A stretch of DNA of 64,000 nucleotides, from positions 1,302,001-1,366,000 of the forward strand of contig CM036636.1 of assembly GCA_020746105.1 (NCBI GenBank), read 5' to 3'. Of the stretch, positions 22,633-34,689 are shown one piece after another. The notes below the pieces were generated by a model, which made no database searches, had not been told where the DNA came from, and saw only the letters and a list, made by a program, of their open reading frames with translations. The translations under genes and the position numbers were made by a program. The number at the start of each line of letters is the position of its first letter. The stretch's first letter is position 1. The DNA comes from Trogon surrucura. Lineage: Eukaryota > Chordata > Aves > Trogoniformes > Trogonidae.

Positions 22633-23343
22633 CTCACAGAACCACAGAATGTTGGGGATTGAAAGGGACCTCAAAAGACCATCTAGTCCAGCCCCCTGCC
22701 AGAGCAGGAACACTCAGAGCAGGTCACCCAGGAACGCGTCCAGGCGGGTTTGAAAGTCTCCAGAGCAGGAGACTCCACACCCTCTCTGGGCAGCCTGGGC
22801 CAGGGCTTCATCACCCTCATGTTTTTGTGGAACCTCCTGTGCTCCAGCTTGTACCCATTGTCCCTTGTTCTGTCACTGGACATCGCTGAGGAGAGCCTGG
22901 CTCCGTCCTCCTGACACTCCCCCTTGACATATTTATAAACATGAATGAGGTCACCCCTCAGCCTACTCTTCTCCAAGCTAAAGAGCCCCAGCTCCTTCAG
23001 CCTTTCCTCACCAGGGAGATGTTCCACTCCCTCCATCATCCCTGTGGCTGCGCTGGACTCTCTCCAGCAGTTCCCCATCCCTCTGGAGCTGAGGGGCCCA
23101 GAACTGGACACAAGATTCCAGATGTGGCCTCACCAGGGCAGGGCAGAGCAGAGGGGCAGGAGGACCTCTCTGACCTACTGGCTACTCCCCTTCTAACACA
23201 GCCCAGGATGCCCTTGGCCTTCTTGCCCACGAGGGCACACTGCTGGCTCATGGCCGTCCTGCTGCCCACCAGCACCCCCAGGTCCCTTTCCCCCATGCTG
23301 CTCTCCAGCACATCAGTCCCCAACCTATACTGGCACATGGAAA
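22633..23343 (-). mobile_element. CR1 LINE 3' part (about 0.7 kb) with reverse-transcriptase C-terminus
   Basis: The reversed tail starts with CACAGAACCACAGAATGTTG and GGGATTGAAAGGGACCTC. On the minus strand the protein remnant includes GERDLGVLVGSRT and, further on, [20 protein letters not shown], both hallmarks of the CR1 ORF2 C-terminal region. Frames are broken between them. The match fades at about 23343, where the copy is truncated. This is a different subfamily from the 8775/62659 pair: the tail has no clear octamer repeat, and 'GGGATTGAAAGGGACC' replaces the usual GGTTGGAAAAGACC. Confidence 0.95.
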
Positions 23344-23640
23344 GCTGAGTTTCTACCTGGGTCCTTTCCCAAGCCTGGTTTTGTGTCCATCGCCAGCCCG
23401 AGGGGTCCATTTGCTGCACATCACACTGCCCAGCCTGGGCTCGGCTGTGGGGAGCGATGCGTGATGCCTCCGCACCCCAGAGCGGGCAGGACTTCTGCGA
23501 TAATGAACACAAGTGAAACGATAATTTATGTTCGATGCAAACACGGGCTGAAGTTTGCCCCAGGTGGTGGGATGGATAACGCTCACAGTTTGGCTGATGC
23601 TTGTTCCCCATCTTCTAGTGAAGGTCCAACATTTTTATTT
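23344..23640. other. Unique sequence, no gene assigned
   Basis: Flank of the CR1. The minus-strand frame that reads through it into CR1 is not supported as a gene. Confidence 0.45.
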
Positions 23641-23985
23641 TCTTTGAGCTACTTTGTGCAGCAAGGTCAATAAAGCACCACTGCAAATCAATTTAAACAA
23701 AGGTGCAGGAGCAGATAATTCTAAACTCCCAAATACTTAAAATAGCTGCCACATATATAGCAAAGAACAGAGAGTGAGTTTTTTAGCTCATCTTTGTCAG
23801 GTAATGAAGCAGCCTCCACCTGGAAATGTGCCTTTTGCATACATTTTTGCTGAGAACTAGTTGAAATTAATATAGGCCAACTCTCTCTCATTTCAGTTTT
23901 CTTTTGAATTACCTCGAAGATTTGTTTATTTACAATTGTCTGAGCATTTGAATATAGTCACTCAATTGGTATCACTGCAAAGAGG
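23641..23985. promoter_or_regulatory. Candidate conserved non-coding element (23.7-24.0 kb)
   Basis: Unique AT-rich block with AAATCAATTTAAACAAAGG, TGCCTTTTGCATACATTTTT (octamer-like), GAAATTAATATAGG and CTCAATTGGTATCACTGC. No repeat or coding features. Resembles enhancer-type conserved DNA; alignment would decide. Confidence 0.35.
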
Positions 23986-25932
23986 ACAGAGTTGGATGCT
24001 GCACTGACCTATGAAAAGGAGCAAGGGGTGCAGTCAGATGAGGCACCAAGAGAGGACCATAGAGGTGAGATGTCCAAGCTGTGAGGAAGCCCTAGCTGGA
24101 CAAGGAGGACATCTTACAGTTCCCAAAGGTCTACCTAAGTGCAACAGAACAGCCTTGGGAGTCACAGGAAGGTGCCTGCTGCTAAATTAACCCCTGAGGA
24201 GAGGCCATGGGATTGATCATGGAGTGGTACTGGCTGGGCACCGTCTCCCGTCACCTTACTACTGAGAAAACACCTCGCCAGGACTTCAGCCACGTCAGAA
24301 GGAGCAGGCAGCAGCTGAGGACACTACTTGAAGCCACCCTGCCTGCTTGGCTGGGCTTTGGCAGAGAGCAAGTGAGGAAATGCTGTGGAAGCGTGGTGGT
24401 GGGAGGATGCCGGGGGCCAGCAGGGTGCCCACGGGGTGCGGGGGCAGAGCGGACTCTCCACGGTGCCGTTGCACGGGCAGGTCCACGGGCTTTTTTGCAG
24501 ATAACCTGTTCTATGGGACTTCCCGATGTGTGTTGGGATTTTCCAGTGGGGTGGGGTTCACTTCTGCTGCTAAATTGTTCCCCCAAGGCAGAGGGTGCGT
24601 GTGAAACCCTGGAGATTCAAAGCTGTCAAATGTTCAACTTCTCTCTTGGAGGGAATGGCACAATCTGATGAACCTGGCCAAAAGCAGGAGTGCTGCACCA
24701 GTGCACAGGGTGCTATCTGAGAGCTGGTGTCTATCATCTCCAGACCAACCATTAGATTCCATGCCTTGAACCTAGACAAGCTCAGGTTGCTCCCACATTG
24801 GTGTGGGGAGCCCTCGTTGAGTCTGAGGTCAGCTGTCCTCTGCTGAGGGACATGTTGATGATGACTGTGCTGTCCACGGGTAAGGAACTTAAGGGAGGGT
24901 CATTCTCCACACTTGCAAGGTCAGCTGAGACCAGAACATGTTATTCAGCTGACATGGGGTTTAGCCCTGGTCTTGGGCTGTAAGCTCACGTGGAAACAGG
25001 CTGAGTGGCTCCTTTTCGAGGCTGACCATGGGAGATGGAGACAGCTGCAGCCCCCAAGCACAGATCTTCCTTGGGACTTTTCGACTTTGCTTTGGGCTGG
25101 GAGATGCAAATCCTTCTGTGAGACAAGAAAAAGTCTGATTTGGCCTTGCTGGAGATATCAATGTGGGGATCTGGGAGTGGCTCAGCTGTTTCTGTTTCGC
25201 ATTTTGTGCCAATGCTCTCCCTGACCCTCTAGTGAGCAATGGAAAAATCCTTGGTACAAGTACAATGAGCATCACCAGCTCGGATTTTGTTCAGCTCTGC
25301 AGTAACAAAATGGCATTGAAACCCAGGGTGGTAACCCAGGCTGGCAGGGGGCTGGGGGGCGGGGGCACCCCCGACTCTGTCCCAGCCCCCCTGGACCACC
25401 TGGGGGGGGTCCTCTCATTGCTCCTCAAAGCACCCAAAACCAGAGACCAGGGTATGAGCTGGGTCTGATAGCAAACTCAAAGATGGCAATTCCTAGCAAG
25501 CAATGTCAGTTCTGCAGGGGCAGCAAGATCCAGCTGCTGTCACTTGAAGAAATGAGGTTTTGACTGGCACAGCAGAAATGTGGTCCCAGGTCAATACAGG
25601 GCAGGATTCACCAGACCCCGGGGAAGACTGCTTGGCACAGGAACCCAGACAGCCGCGTATTTGGGCTACTGAGCACATTGTGTGATGGAGAAGAGAGAAG
25701 ACATTCACCAGATGAGATGTTGCCTGAAGTGTCCCCATCTCTGGAAAGGCTCTGGGATGGAAAGAAGAAGCAATAAGCTTCATTTCGTGGTGTGGTACCA
25801 AGATGGCTCTGGCTCAGTTGTGCTGTTGGTGGCGTGACACACTGGAACTGCCTTCTCATCTCGGGGACAAACCCAAGTTGCCCTGCAGACCTAGAGGGTA
25901 TCCTCACAGTCACAGAACTGCAGGGCACAAAA
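23986..25932. other. Unique sequence, no gene assigned
   Basis: About 1.9 kb with several domain-free frames (for example plus 24207-24668). No splice-flanked frame or repeat could be supported. Confidence 0.45.
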
Positions 25933-26105
25933 CTTGGCACAGGCTGCCCAGGGCAGTGGTGGAGTCACCACCTGTGGAGGTGTTAACAAACATGCAGACG
26001 TGGCACTTTGGGACATGGTTTAGTGGTCATGGTGGTGTTGGATTGGCGGTTGGACTTCGTGATCTCAGAGATCTCTTCCAGCCTTAAAGATTCTATGATT
26101 TGATG
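25933..26105 (+). mobile_element. CR1 LINE 3' end
   Basis: Forward CR1: GGCACAGGCTGCCCAGGGCA, GTGGTGGAGTCACCACCTGT, GACATGGTTTAGTGGTCATG, GTGATCTCAGAGATCTCTTC, tail ATTCTATGATTTGATGA with a decayed octamer. 5'-truncated to about 170 bp. Confidence 0.93.
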
Positions 26106-27220
26106 AGGGGCCACAAGCCAAAACATTTTTTTCTATGCTGCAAGCAGGGAAATAAAGACAGAAGCATGAAATGTGAAAGATTTTCATTGGAAAGTTCTGC
26201 CAGCCTGAATAGAACTGGTTTTCAAGCTTCATGCCTTATCATCTGGATTTAGCGGCTGGCAATAACCGAAGCTACTGCCAAGGAGCTGGCTCTCCGCAGA
26301 TCTACCCAGGTGGGCCTTCTGCTTCTCGTCGGGGGAGGCTCCGTGCACCATATCCATCCGTTGCCCATCAGATAAGGGTGTAAAGTACTCAGCTAATGCA
26401 AATGTATAGTGAATCAATAACATGCCACTACTAATACACTTTAATTAAAGCACAACAGACCGCAGCTCCTCTGCAATTACAAGGGGGAGGCCGATGTGGC
26501 ATCAAGAAAACGTGGCTCGTCGATAGAGTTGAGGAAAAAAAGAAAACCTGTCCTAGGAGAGGGCTGGGGAGTGGGAGGGATGTGGATAAGGAGCAGTGGG
26601 GTGCAGAGGGAGAAAGTTGAGGCCGGAAAACCACAACACAAGCTGCACTGCCATTGCACATTTGGAGAATAGAATATCCCGTGGGCCAATGAGGGGGAAG
26701 AAGGAGTTTGGGGAAAGCAGTGCCTGTGGAAGAACAATGAAATGGATGGTGGCGCTCAGCTGCTGGAGCTGTGACCCTGAATCACAGAATCACAGAAAAA
26801 TCTGGTTTTCACAAAGGGATTTTCACTAAAACAAATACAAATGAGGAGTGAGATGCTCACAAGGCAAAACTGAAGGGAAGTTATGAGCTGAAGAGATGCA
26901 CTGGAAAATGTGGACCGTGGCTCATCGCCCGCACAGGGCTCTGCACCCTGCCAGGGGTGAGGGCAGGACTGTGCTGTGGTGCAGCATCATCCATCAGACT
27001 GGCCCAGGGCCTCTGTAGGCCAGGAGGTCCCCGGTGTGATGGTGACTCCTCTCAGTTTCCACCGACTCTGCCCTAGCAAGCTGCCATCCAGCCTCCTGCT
27101 GCAGGGAGCAACCACCGTTTTTAGGGCAAAGCGAGGTTTTCACATGGCTGCACAGTCCCAAGAGCAAGCGCCTCGGGGGGGTGAGCTGCTCGTGTTTGTA
27201 CTTTAATCCAGCCCTCCTGG
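26106..27220. other. Unique sequence, no gene assigned
   Basis: No supported gene. Contains an isolated CR1 tail octamer pair at 26779-26797 (listed separately). Confidence 0.45.
26779..26797 (-). mobile_element. Possible tail-only CR1 fragment
   Basis: GAATCACAGAATCACAGAA is the reversed CR1 octamer tail with no element body beside it. It is either a micro-insertion of the tail or chance similarity. See the nested tail at 62745 and the fragment at 52540. Confidence 0.3.
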
Positions 27221-27330
27221 CGACTTCGTAGCGTATAACATTTTGCTCAGATATGTTAATTGAAATTTAATTGAAACTGGTTGGCTGGGAGCTCTCAGAG
27301 GGCTTAAGGGCCAGAGAAATGACAGTCAAC
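27221..27330. promoter_or_regulatory. Short candidate conserved non-coding element
   Basis: Includes GTAGCGTATAACATTTTGC and ATGTTAATTGAAATTTAATT, with repeated TTAATTGAAA motifs. Unique and AT-rich. Weak evidence. Confidence 0.25.
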
Positions 27331-28029
27331 CAAGGAGAGCGTTGCACTGCAGGGCAACAGTCTGGGCCTGTTAGGGCCTGGGTTTGGTTCTAAAAGAGTT
27401 ATCAATTCTCTGAAAGAAAGCACAGCAAGGATATTTGTGGATTATGCTTCATTTGGAAGAGAAATCAACATGAATGGACAGCGGCGTAATTCGAAAGGGC
27501 CTAGAGAGATGTGGAGAGGAAGATTGTCTTGACTTTTTCTCAGTGCTTTGGAGGGAACGATGCGAGAGCAAAGTGCAGCCTGGGTGAGAAACCAGGAGTC
27601 AGAGCTCTGGAAAGGTCCAAAAGCAGGGAGGGAGCTGGTGGGAAGGTGAGGATGAGTCTGCAGGGTGCCGTGGTTGCAGGAGAGGCTGGACAGTTTGGCA
27701 ATGCATCCCAAAGAGCCAGGAGAGAGCAGTGACCGTCCATCTAGGGAATCAACTCCACCAGAAATATTCCAGCAGCTGGCAGTTTTTGGGAACCTATACC
27801 AATACAGGCTGGCAATGTTGGAACCATCAGACCTCAAGCCTATGAGAAGCTTTCCATGGTTCTCCGTGGGCTGTCGATCCTGTCTTGACCACGATGCCTC
27901 TCACCATCCAGCCCTGGCTGCATCCTTTCCCTTGCGTGGGACTTCATTCCCAGCAGAGAACTCTGGGAATCCCCAGGAGGTAACAGCTGGCTAAGCACCC
28001 AGGGGAGGTTACCTGTGATTGATCCGCTC
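27331..28029. other. Unique sequence, no gene assigned
   Basis: Several overlapping frames at 27442-27994 on both strands. A GGGAAGGTGAGGATG string at 27638-27652 looks like a splice donor but stands alone. No domain is recognised. Confidence 0.4.
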
Positions 28030-28400
28030 TTCCTGGCATGTTGGAATGAAGTGCCCTCGTCCCCCTGCTTGCATAAATGATACACGGTGTGACACCCACT
28101 GCCTGAAATTTGAAGTAAATAACTACGGTAGTTACGGAACAGGATTACCCTGAAATTTGTTTCCATCCTATCATCGTGATTTGGTTGTCTATGGGCATTA
28201 GCTCCACAATGTAATAAGCAAAGCCTCTGCAATACCTTCATGAGAATTAGGGTACTATAAATTAACTGATTACTGATAAAGCCTAATTATAAATTAGGTC
28301 TTATTATCAGACGCTTCTGAACTACACTGAACGAATTAAAGCTGTAGGAGCAGAAATATTTCAGTTAACCATGTGAACTCTAATAAATGCCTGAAGCGAG
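28030..28400. promoter_or_regulatory. Candidate conserved element with two perfect palindromes
   Basis: Unique block. TAACTAC-G-GTAGTTA at 28120-28134 has perfect 7-bp arms. CCTAATT-ATA-AATTAGG at 28282-28298 has perfect 7-bp arms and is itself flanked by CTGATAA (28273-28279) and TTATCAG (28304-28310), which are complementary. It also holds many TAAT/ATTA and GATAA cores. One of the best candidates for a regulatory element in the window. No transposon match; function is inferred. Confidence 0.5.
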
Positions 28401-30439
28401 GCTGGGCTCTGCGCTCTCTCTGAGCCCAGGGCGTTAGTGGGATCTTCTACAAAACCAGGCAGGACCGGACCCCGAGACAGCCCCTGTACCCATGAGTCTG
28501 CTGCATCCAGCTACAAACTCTTCTTTACTCCTCCCTCTGCCTTTTGGCCGGGGAACGAGTTGATCCCTTCCCTGGGATGGGATCGTATCCCATCTGAGTG
28601 CAGCAACACCCAGCGCAAGGGAGGGAGTGTGGGGCTGGGGGAGACTGTGGGTCACAGGGCTCAGGAATAGCTTTCCTTCTCCTTGGAAATAATCCTAATT
28701 CTCTCAAGCCACTTGTCTGGCAAATCCTCACTGCTCCCTCGGTGGCACCGTGCACGCCAGCCAAGGGGCTGTAGAATTGGAGATGAAAAGAAGATTTTCT
28801 CAATGATTTCATCTCAACCTAACACTTTTTTTTTCTTACTCACTGGAAAAACAGCATTTCTCTGCCTGCTTCCAGCTGATCCCTGTCAATAAACAGCTTC
28901 ATTTTTCAGGAAGTGCTCCGTCTTGAAGACACATCAACATATTCTAAGCTTTTCTTGGTAAAACTGGTTACTCTAAAGATGTTGGAATGCACGTCCAGTC
29001 ACAATGTCCTTTGCAGTGTTTCCCACGTGCCTGTATAGGTGTGAATGGGAAACAGAGACAGAAGTGGGATGGTGACAGCTAACAAATGAGTAGCATCAGC
29101 ACCACGTCCCCAGGTTCAGGGTGCAAGGGGAGCATTGTGGCAGGGTGACCATCCTGGAAGGGCAGGTCTTTGATCTGTCTCTGGTGGTGAACACTAAGTG
29201 GTTTTTTGGCACAAGTATTCAAGTATCTGGCTTCAGAACCAGTTTCTTCTTTCTTCTTTTTTTTTTTTTTTGCCCCCCGAATCTGAGACCCTTGGGTTTT
29301 GAAGTCAGAGTCGTGTCTCTTTTGGTTCTCCTTTGCTGGTGGCTTGTTCTCCTATTGTCGTGTATTGTCTGTAAAGAAGAAGACCCTGTGCTTCATGGGA
29401 GATTTCTCTGTGTGGATGGAGATTGGGAAATTTAGGAATGGAGAGTATTAAATGGAAGGATCTTAAGCATATGCTCCTTAGTATGAGGGTTCTACCATGT
29501 TCATGACAGTACTGCTCAAAATTTTTTTCCTTCCCATCTGGAAATTAGTTTGTTTTCTTGCCTGTCCCAGTTCTGTGGGGTCTTAGATCCTTCTAGGTTA
29601 CAGCCTCCATTTACCTACGACCGATGCATCTCTTGTGCCACAGTGGACTCATAGTTCACAGAGCTCCCCTCCTTCCCTGACATCTCCCAGGTAGATTTAC
29701 AAAGAGTAAACTTTTTTTTGTTGTTTTTTGCTAGCTTGCTCAGAGCCATGTTTTTAGCTCGTTCCTGTGAGAAAGGCTCCCCATTCCCCGGCAGCTCTGT
29801 GCGCAGGTTCTTGAACACGAGCCAGAGGAACTCATAGACCAGTTCATCAAGCTACAGCCCAATAACCACATCTGACACCATTCAAGCCCTTTTTTTTCTG
29901 TCACCTTCTCTCCTGTTCCTCATTCCTTATTCATGATTTTTAAGCAATCACCACTACCTCAAGCGTTGGCCTCACTGTAGCAGGAGGCTGAATGCAACTC
30001 GTGTCCCATCCCGTTCCATCCCCAAGCAGCACCCAGGGCGAGTGCATTATGTTTTACAGATGGAGACTGAAACGTGCTGTAGCACATTTAGGGGCATTTT
30101 TCTGAAGAAACCCAGGCAGCAGTGCTCTTCCAAACTGGATCTGTGTTCACAAATCCTTCTTCACCTACTTCCAACATTAATTATTAGAGCAATTCAGGAC
30201 AATGCTTAAGAGGTCTTAGCTTTTCTTAGATGTACGATTTGAAAGATGTAAATATTCTCATCACTGGCCTGAGAAAGCTGATATAAGACCGGGATTCATG
30301 GGCTTCAGGCTATAAAAGACCACTGCAACTGCTGGTCGGACCTTCTGCTGTTAAGGCTAAAAACTCTCACCAATAATTTATAGTTCAAACCCATAACTTC
30401 TATTTAATGTCTCTGAAAAGATGGCAAGACTTGATTTAA
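28401..30439. other. Unique sequence, no gene assigned
   Basis: About 2 kb. A T-run lies at 29257-29271. Frames such as plus 29121-29435 are hydrophobic only because of T-rich DNA. The 30180-30340 part is AT-rich and could be a weak conserved block. No gene is supported. Confidence 0.4.
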
Positions 30440-30625
30440 GGGCTCCAAGTGATGAAAAATCCACTGTGTCCCCAGGCATGCTATTTCCGTGATCAGTTAC
30501 CTCACTGTTAAAAATTGCACTTTATTTCCTCCCTGAACATGTCTACCTTCAGTTTCTTGCCGTTGGTTGTCAGTCTGCCTTTTCTTCCTCTGTCCATGAA
30601 TTATCTACCATTCAAGCTTCCCTCC
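30440..30625 (-). mobile_element. Ancient CR1/L3-like LINE 3' region
   Basis: Reading reversed, it shows the conserved order of old amniote CR1/L3 3' ends: AAAAATCCACTG, CCTCACTGTTAAAAATTGCA, CTTTATTTCC, GTCTACCTTCAGTTTCTTGC, CGTTGGTTGTCAGTCTG. Diverged but collinear over about 180 bp. No octamer tail. Far older than the avian CR1 copies. Confidence 0.7.
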
Positions 30626-30990
30626 CCACGAGAGAATTTGAAATCTATGAGTTACATCTTTTCAACTGATAAAAAAGGTTGAATGGTTAGTTTTAATTAT
30701 AATGCTATTTTCCAGCCTTTGAATCATTCTCTTTCTCTCCCACCTGTCCAATGTGTCGACAACTTTTTGATAGAAGAGCACCCCAATGGGATATGATTTC
30801 CCGTTGTGGGGTCACCAATCACAGGTGGGTGACTGTGTCGCAAGACCCGTGTCTCTGGGAGCAGCCCACTTTTCTCACTCTGGAGTGGTGGTTTCCTAGA
30901 GGAAAAGAACTTCTGACTAAGAGTGAAGGTGGAATCGTACAGCTGAGAGAAGCTAAACTTCTTAAGCACTGCCCTGAACTGCTCTGCAGT
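30626..30990. other. Unique sequence, no gene assigned
   Basis: Spacer between an ancient LINE and a younger CR1. Nothing is recognised. Confidence 0.5.
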
Positions 30991-31270
30991 CACAGAATCA
31001 TAGAATCATAGAATGTCTTAGGTTGGAAGAGACCTTAGAGCTCATCTAAGCCAACCCCTGCCATGGGCAGGGATGCCTCTCAACCAGCCCAGGTTGCTCA
31101 AGGTCTCATCCAACCTGGCCTTGAACACCTCCAGGGAGGGGGCAGCCACAACTTCTCTGGACAATTTATTCCAGAGTCTTGCCACCCTTGGACTGAAGAA
31201 TTTTTTTTCCTAAGATCCAATCTAAATCTATTTTCCTTTAACTTAAATCCATTTCCCCTTGTCATGCACC
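30991..31270 (-). mobile_element. CR1 LINE 3' fragment with intact octamer tail
   Basis: CACAGAATCATAGAATCATA, then GAATGTCTTAGGTTGGAAGA, CCCTGCCATGGGCAGGGATG, CACCTCCAGGGAGGGGGCAG, CTGAAGAATTTTTTTTCCTA and 'AAATCCATTTCCCCTTGTC'. Same subfamily as 34097-34624 and 43501-43960. Body match ends near 31270. Confidence 0.95.
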
Positions 31271-31914
31271 TGAACAATGATCACAGTGGGAATCCTACAA
31301 AACATGCTGGTCTCCTTCTAGGAAAAAGGTAACAACTATGAACCAGACTCTTCTCCATGTTTTGTGGTCACCTGGGCAGTTTTGTTGCCTAGAGAAGGCG
31401 GTCACCCACCAGTGGGAGGGGTGGCACGTGGGGTGGCTCGCACTCTTCACCCCTGGGAAGCAGAAGACTTTGTGTGTCCTGGTCCCCCTGTGCTGCTGCA
31501 AAGAGCAGGGCATTGCTTGAGCCCCAGGACCACCACTTTGCTTCTCATTTACCACCTCCTCACAGCTCTGTTTGGCTGGTGTTTCCCTGGGGGTGTTTGG
31601 CCACTCTTGGTGCCGCAGTGGAACTCCATCCAGCAGTGCAGGAAAAAGTGCAATTCCTTTGGAAAATGCACGTTCTCAAGCAGGTGACTGCCGGATACCA
31701 GCTGGGGAGCAGGATCCTGTGCCTGTGAGTATGCTGAGAAAATAACACCCATCTGCTCCTCCAGCGTGGAAAAAAAAAAACACCATTTGGCTTTTTAAGT
31801 GGAAGTTCAATGTAAAGCTATTTTCATTCCTCGCCAGCAGAGCACGCAGATGGAAGAGGATTGTTTTCCTGATGACAAGGAATTGCTTCCCCCATTTACC
31901 AATGCAACCAAACA
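31271..31914. other. Unique sequence, no gene assigned
   Basis: Overlapping plus and minus frames (31338-31752) without domain. An A-run lies at about 31769-31780. No gene is supported. Confidence 0.45.
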
Positions 31915-32360
31915 CTTAATTATAAAAGCTCCTGAAATTAAGTAGATGCAAAAATTAAGATGAATATGCTCATTTTTTGCCAATACTGTGAAATGCTCTT
32001 ACTCTGAAAGACTCATTTCATTACAATATACTGTAACGGAACGTTAACACTCACATAATGACCTTAAAACCTGCTTAGAATGCAGAAACAGGTCATTGCT
32101 CTTCACTCTCTTCAGAAAAGTTATAAACCCCTAAAAATTGAGTTTACAGTGGAAACACTTTAATTGTAGGAGCACAACATGCGGCGCCATAATTCTATGG
32201 CTCAGTGTATAGACTCTTCTAGATCACAGACTACTCAGAGCGTATACGTTTGCCTGAAGGTCACTGCAACATGCTCTTTCCTTGATTTGTTCTGCTCTGG
32301 AGAAACAGAAATTCTCACTTTAGATTTAGGTTGCTGCTGCCACGTAGAGTTAAACTGGTC
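31915..32360. promoter_or_regulatory. Candidate conserved non-coding element (31.9-32.3 kb)
   Basis: Unique AT-rich block with ATTAAGTAGATGCAAAAATT, GAACGTTAACACTCACATAA and CACTTTAATTGTAGGAGCAC. Motif density and lack of repeats suggest regulatory DNA. By eye only. Confidence 0.35.
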
Positions 32361-34096
32361 TAGTTAAATCAACTCAACCAATGCAAAGGCATTTTTAGTG
32401 TGGTTGCAGGGACCTATTTCAAGTGAGCTTAAGCTTCCTCCTCATGATCTTGGGTGAGCTGAAAGAGGCCTGGCTGATATGGAGAAGAGTGTGTGTGCTG
32501 CACCTTTCCTCAGGTTGAACCGAGTCATGTTGACATGAAACCTTGCTCTATATGTGCACAAGCCCAAACCCAGACAAGCCCCAAAGGGGACATTCAAGGG
32601 GACATTCACTTGATATCCCATAGAGAGGAGCCAAGAGCATCTCCAGGGCTGAAGCCGAGGTCTGAAGGAAACATGCCTCCTGGATTTGAGTTTTATGGCT
32701 CCCCATATTTCACAGGGAGACTTGAGAGGGAAGGGACCTTGACAGGTTGTCACCTCCATTGTCGGCCCCCTCCACAATGACACCGTGCGGTTAGACAGAA
32801 AATGGGCCAATTACACCCAGACCAGCAGTCGGGGGCTGAGGAAAACCTCTTGGAACATCTCAGCTGCAATTGCCTCATTTTTCTGGGGGTAAAATTTAAA
32901 GGAGATGTGGCGGAAAACATCAGATGGTTGTCCTTTTGATCCAGGTGTTAATCAGAGATGGGGTCTTCTTGGCCTCCCAGAGCTGTGATGCTTTGGCTTG
33001 GCAGGGAGCGTGAAGGATGGATGTTTGCAAGGATGGTGAGGAGCACCTCCATTTCTTCAGCCCTCACTGAATCTAGGAACCCAGAGCAGGCTGTGGCAGT
33101 TCAGCCAGCCCACGCCAGGAAAGCTGCCTGCTGTTTTTCCCTTTGCAGATCTCCTCAGCCGAGCTGCAGGAGCTGTAGGAGGAAAATGTCACCAGCTGGC
33201 TGGAAAACCCTTCCGAGGCCATGGCACAGGGAACCCAGACCTTGCTTTGAAACTCCCTTGTTAAATAATGAATCTCCTGGCAGCGGTGTCTCGGGAAGGC
33301 TTAGCACGAGGGTGCCAAAGAGGTGACCCTGTGTGACAAAGCAGCTGGAAAATGCCAGAAGAATTTCATCAATCAGTCTTCTTAATTCACCACTGAAGAA
33401 TGCAACTTTTACAGCAGGAAGGTGGGCATCACAAGGTACCTTTTTTTTACCTAGGTCTTAAATAGACATCCTCACATGCTCCTCGAGGAAGGAAAATTCA
33501 CGTGAAGAAGCAATTCAGAGGAGCTTTTGCTGCACCTTGCAGGTGAAGTGCAAAGAGATGGCCCTGCCTCAGAGGGCACAAGAGGGCAGAACTCACCTAA
33601 TAGCAAAGAGCCAAATAACTTTAGGGGACAACAGGTAACTAGTTAGAGTTGTATTATTGCTGCTTTATACACAGTGTTCACATGGAGATGCTTTTCCTTC
33701 AGTCTAGGCCATTTCAGTAAAAGCAGGCGTTAAGGCAGATACGTCACACAAATGGTGCTGTCACCATCCTGTAAAAATCTCACAGCCTGTTTAAGAGTAA
33801 GATTTCTAGCACTGGGACGGGAACTCAACATCCCAAACTGGCTGCAGTGGAAGATCCCTGAAGACTCAAGGAAGCACCCGGCTTAGCTGTGGAGTCCTCT
33901 CCACTTTCTGGCTGATGGAGTCAAAACCAGCAACTGCAGAAGGACAGTCCAAGACAGAAGTGGAGAGAGGGTCCAGTGAAGAGCAGAGCAAAACAGAAAG
34001 TGGGATGTCTTCAAATCCTCCTGACCCAAGAGGAACTTGGAGCTGGTGGGGCTGCCTGGCACTCGGGGCTGGGATTTTGCCAGTCTGGGTTTTTTC
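32361..34096. other. Unique sequence, no gene assigned
   Basis: About 1.7 kb. A small direct duplication, GGGGACATTCA, occurs at 32586 and 32598. The plus frame 32958-33326 has no recognisable domain. No gene or repeat is supported. Confidence 0.45.
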
Positions 34097-34624
34097 TCCC
34101 CCTTTACTCTGCTCTTGTGAGACCTCACCCCAAATCCTGCATCCAGTTCTGGTGTCTGTTGGAAGGAGTCCAGAGGAGGCCACAAAGATGATCCAGGGGC
34201 TGGAGCTCCTCTGCTCCGAGGACAGGCTGAGGGAGCTGGGGTTGTTCAGCTGGAGAAGAGGAGACTCCAGAGGGACCTTATCCCTGCCTGCAGTGCCTGA
34301 AGGGACCTACAGGGAGGTGGGGAGGGACTTTGTACAAGAGCGTCCAGCGACAGGACAAGGGGAAATGGATTTAAATTGAGGGAGAATAAGTTTAGACTGG
34401 ATCTCAGGGAAAAAATCTTCAGTGCGAGGGTGGCCAGACTCTGGAACAGATTGCCCAGAGAGGCTGTGGATGCTGCCGCCCTGGAGATGTTCAGGACAAG
34501 GTTGGATGAGAACTTGAACAAGGTGGGCATCCCTTAACTAGGGAGGATTGGATTATATGATCTCTAAGGTCCCTTCCAACCTGAGACATTCTATGATTCT
34601 GTGATTGATTCTATGATTCTATTC
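34097..34624 (+). mobile_element. CR1 LINE 3' part (about 0.53 kb)
   Basis: Begins in the ORF2 C-terminus (frame includes EEATKMIQGLELL and RLRELGLFSWRR) and runs through the 3' UTR (GGTGGGGAGGGACTTTGTAC, CCAGACTCTGGAACAGATTG) to a decayed ATTCTATGATTCTGTG tail repeated over 34590-34624. It shares subfamily-specific sequence with the reversed copy at 43501-43960, giving a long inverted pair about 9 kb apart. Confidence 0.96.
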
Positions 34625-34689
34625 TCCAGGGTGACAGTGATTTCTCCTGTTCAACCACCTCCATGGGTCTTCCATGTCAGTGTTGCTGC

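Noticed and set aside
22683-23111. 142-codon minus-strand frame with [10 protein letters not shown]-like sequence
   Set aside because: It is the CR1 ORF2 C-terminal remnant, already annotated as a mobile element, not a host gene.
27480-27660. Exon-like segment ending in GGTGAGG at about 27645
   Set aside because: Same reasoning: an isolated donor and no supporting frame.
33915-34379. 154-codon plus-strand frame
   Set aside because: Its second half is CR1 ORF2, and the first half is unique sequence joined by chance.
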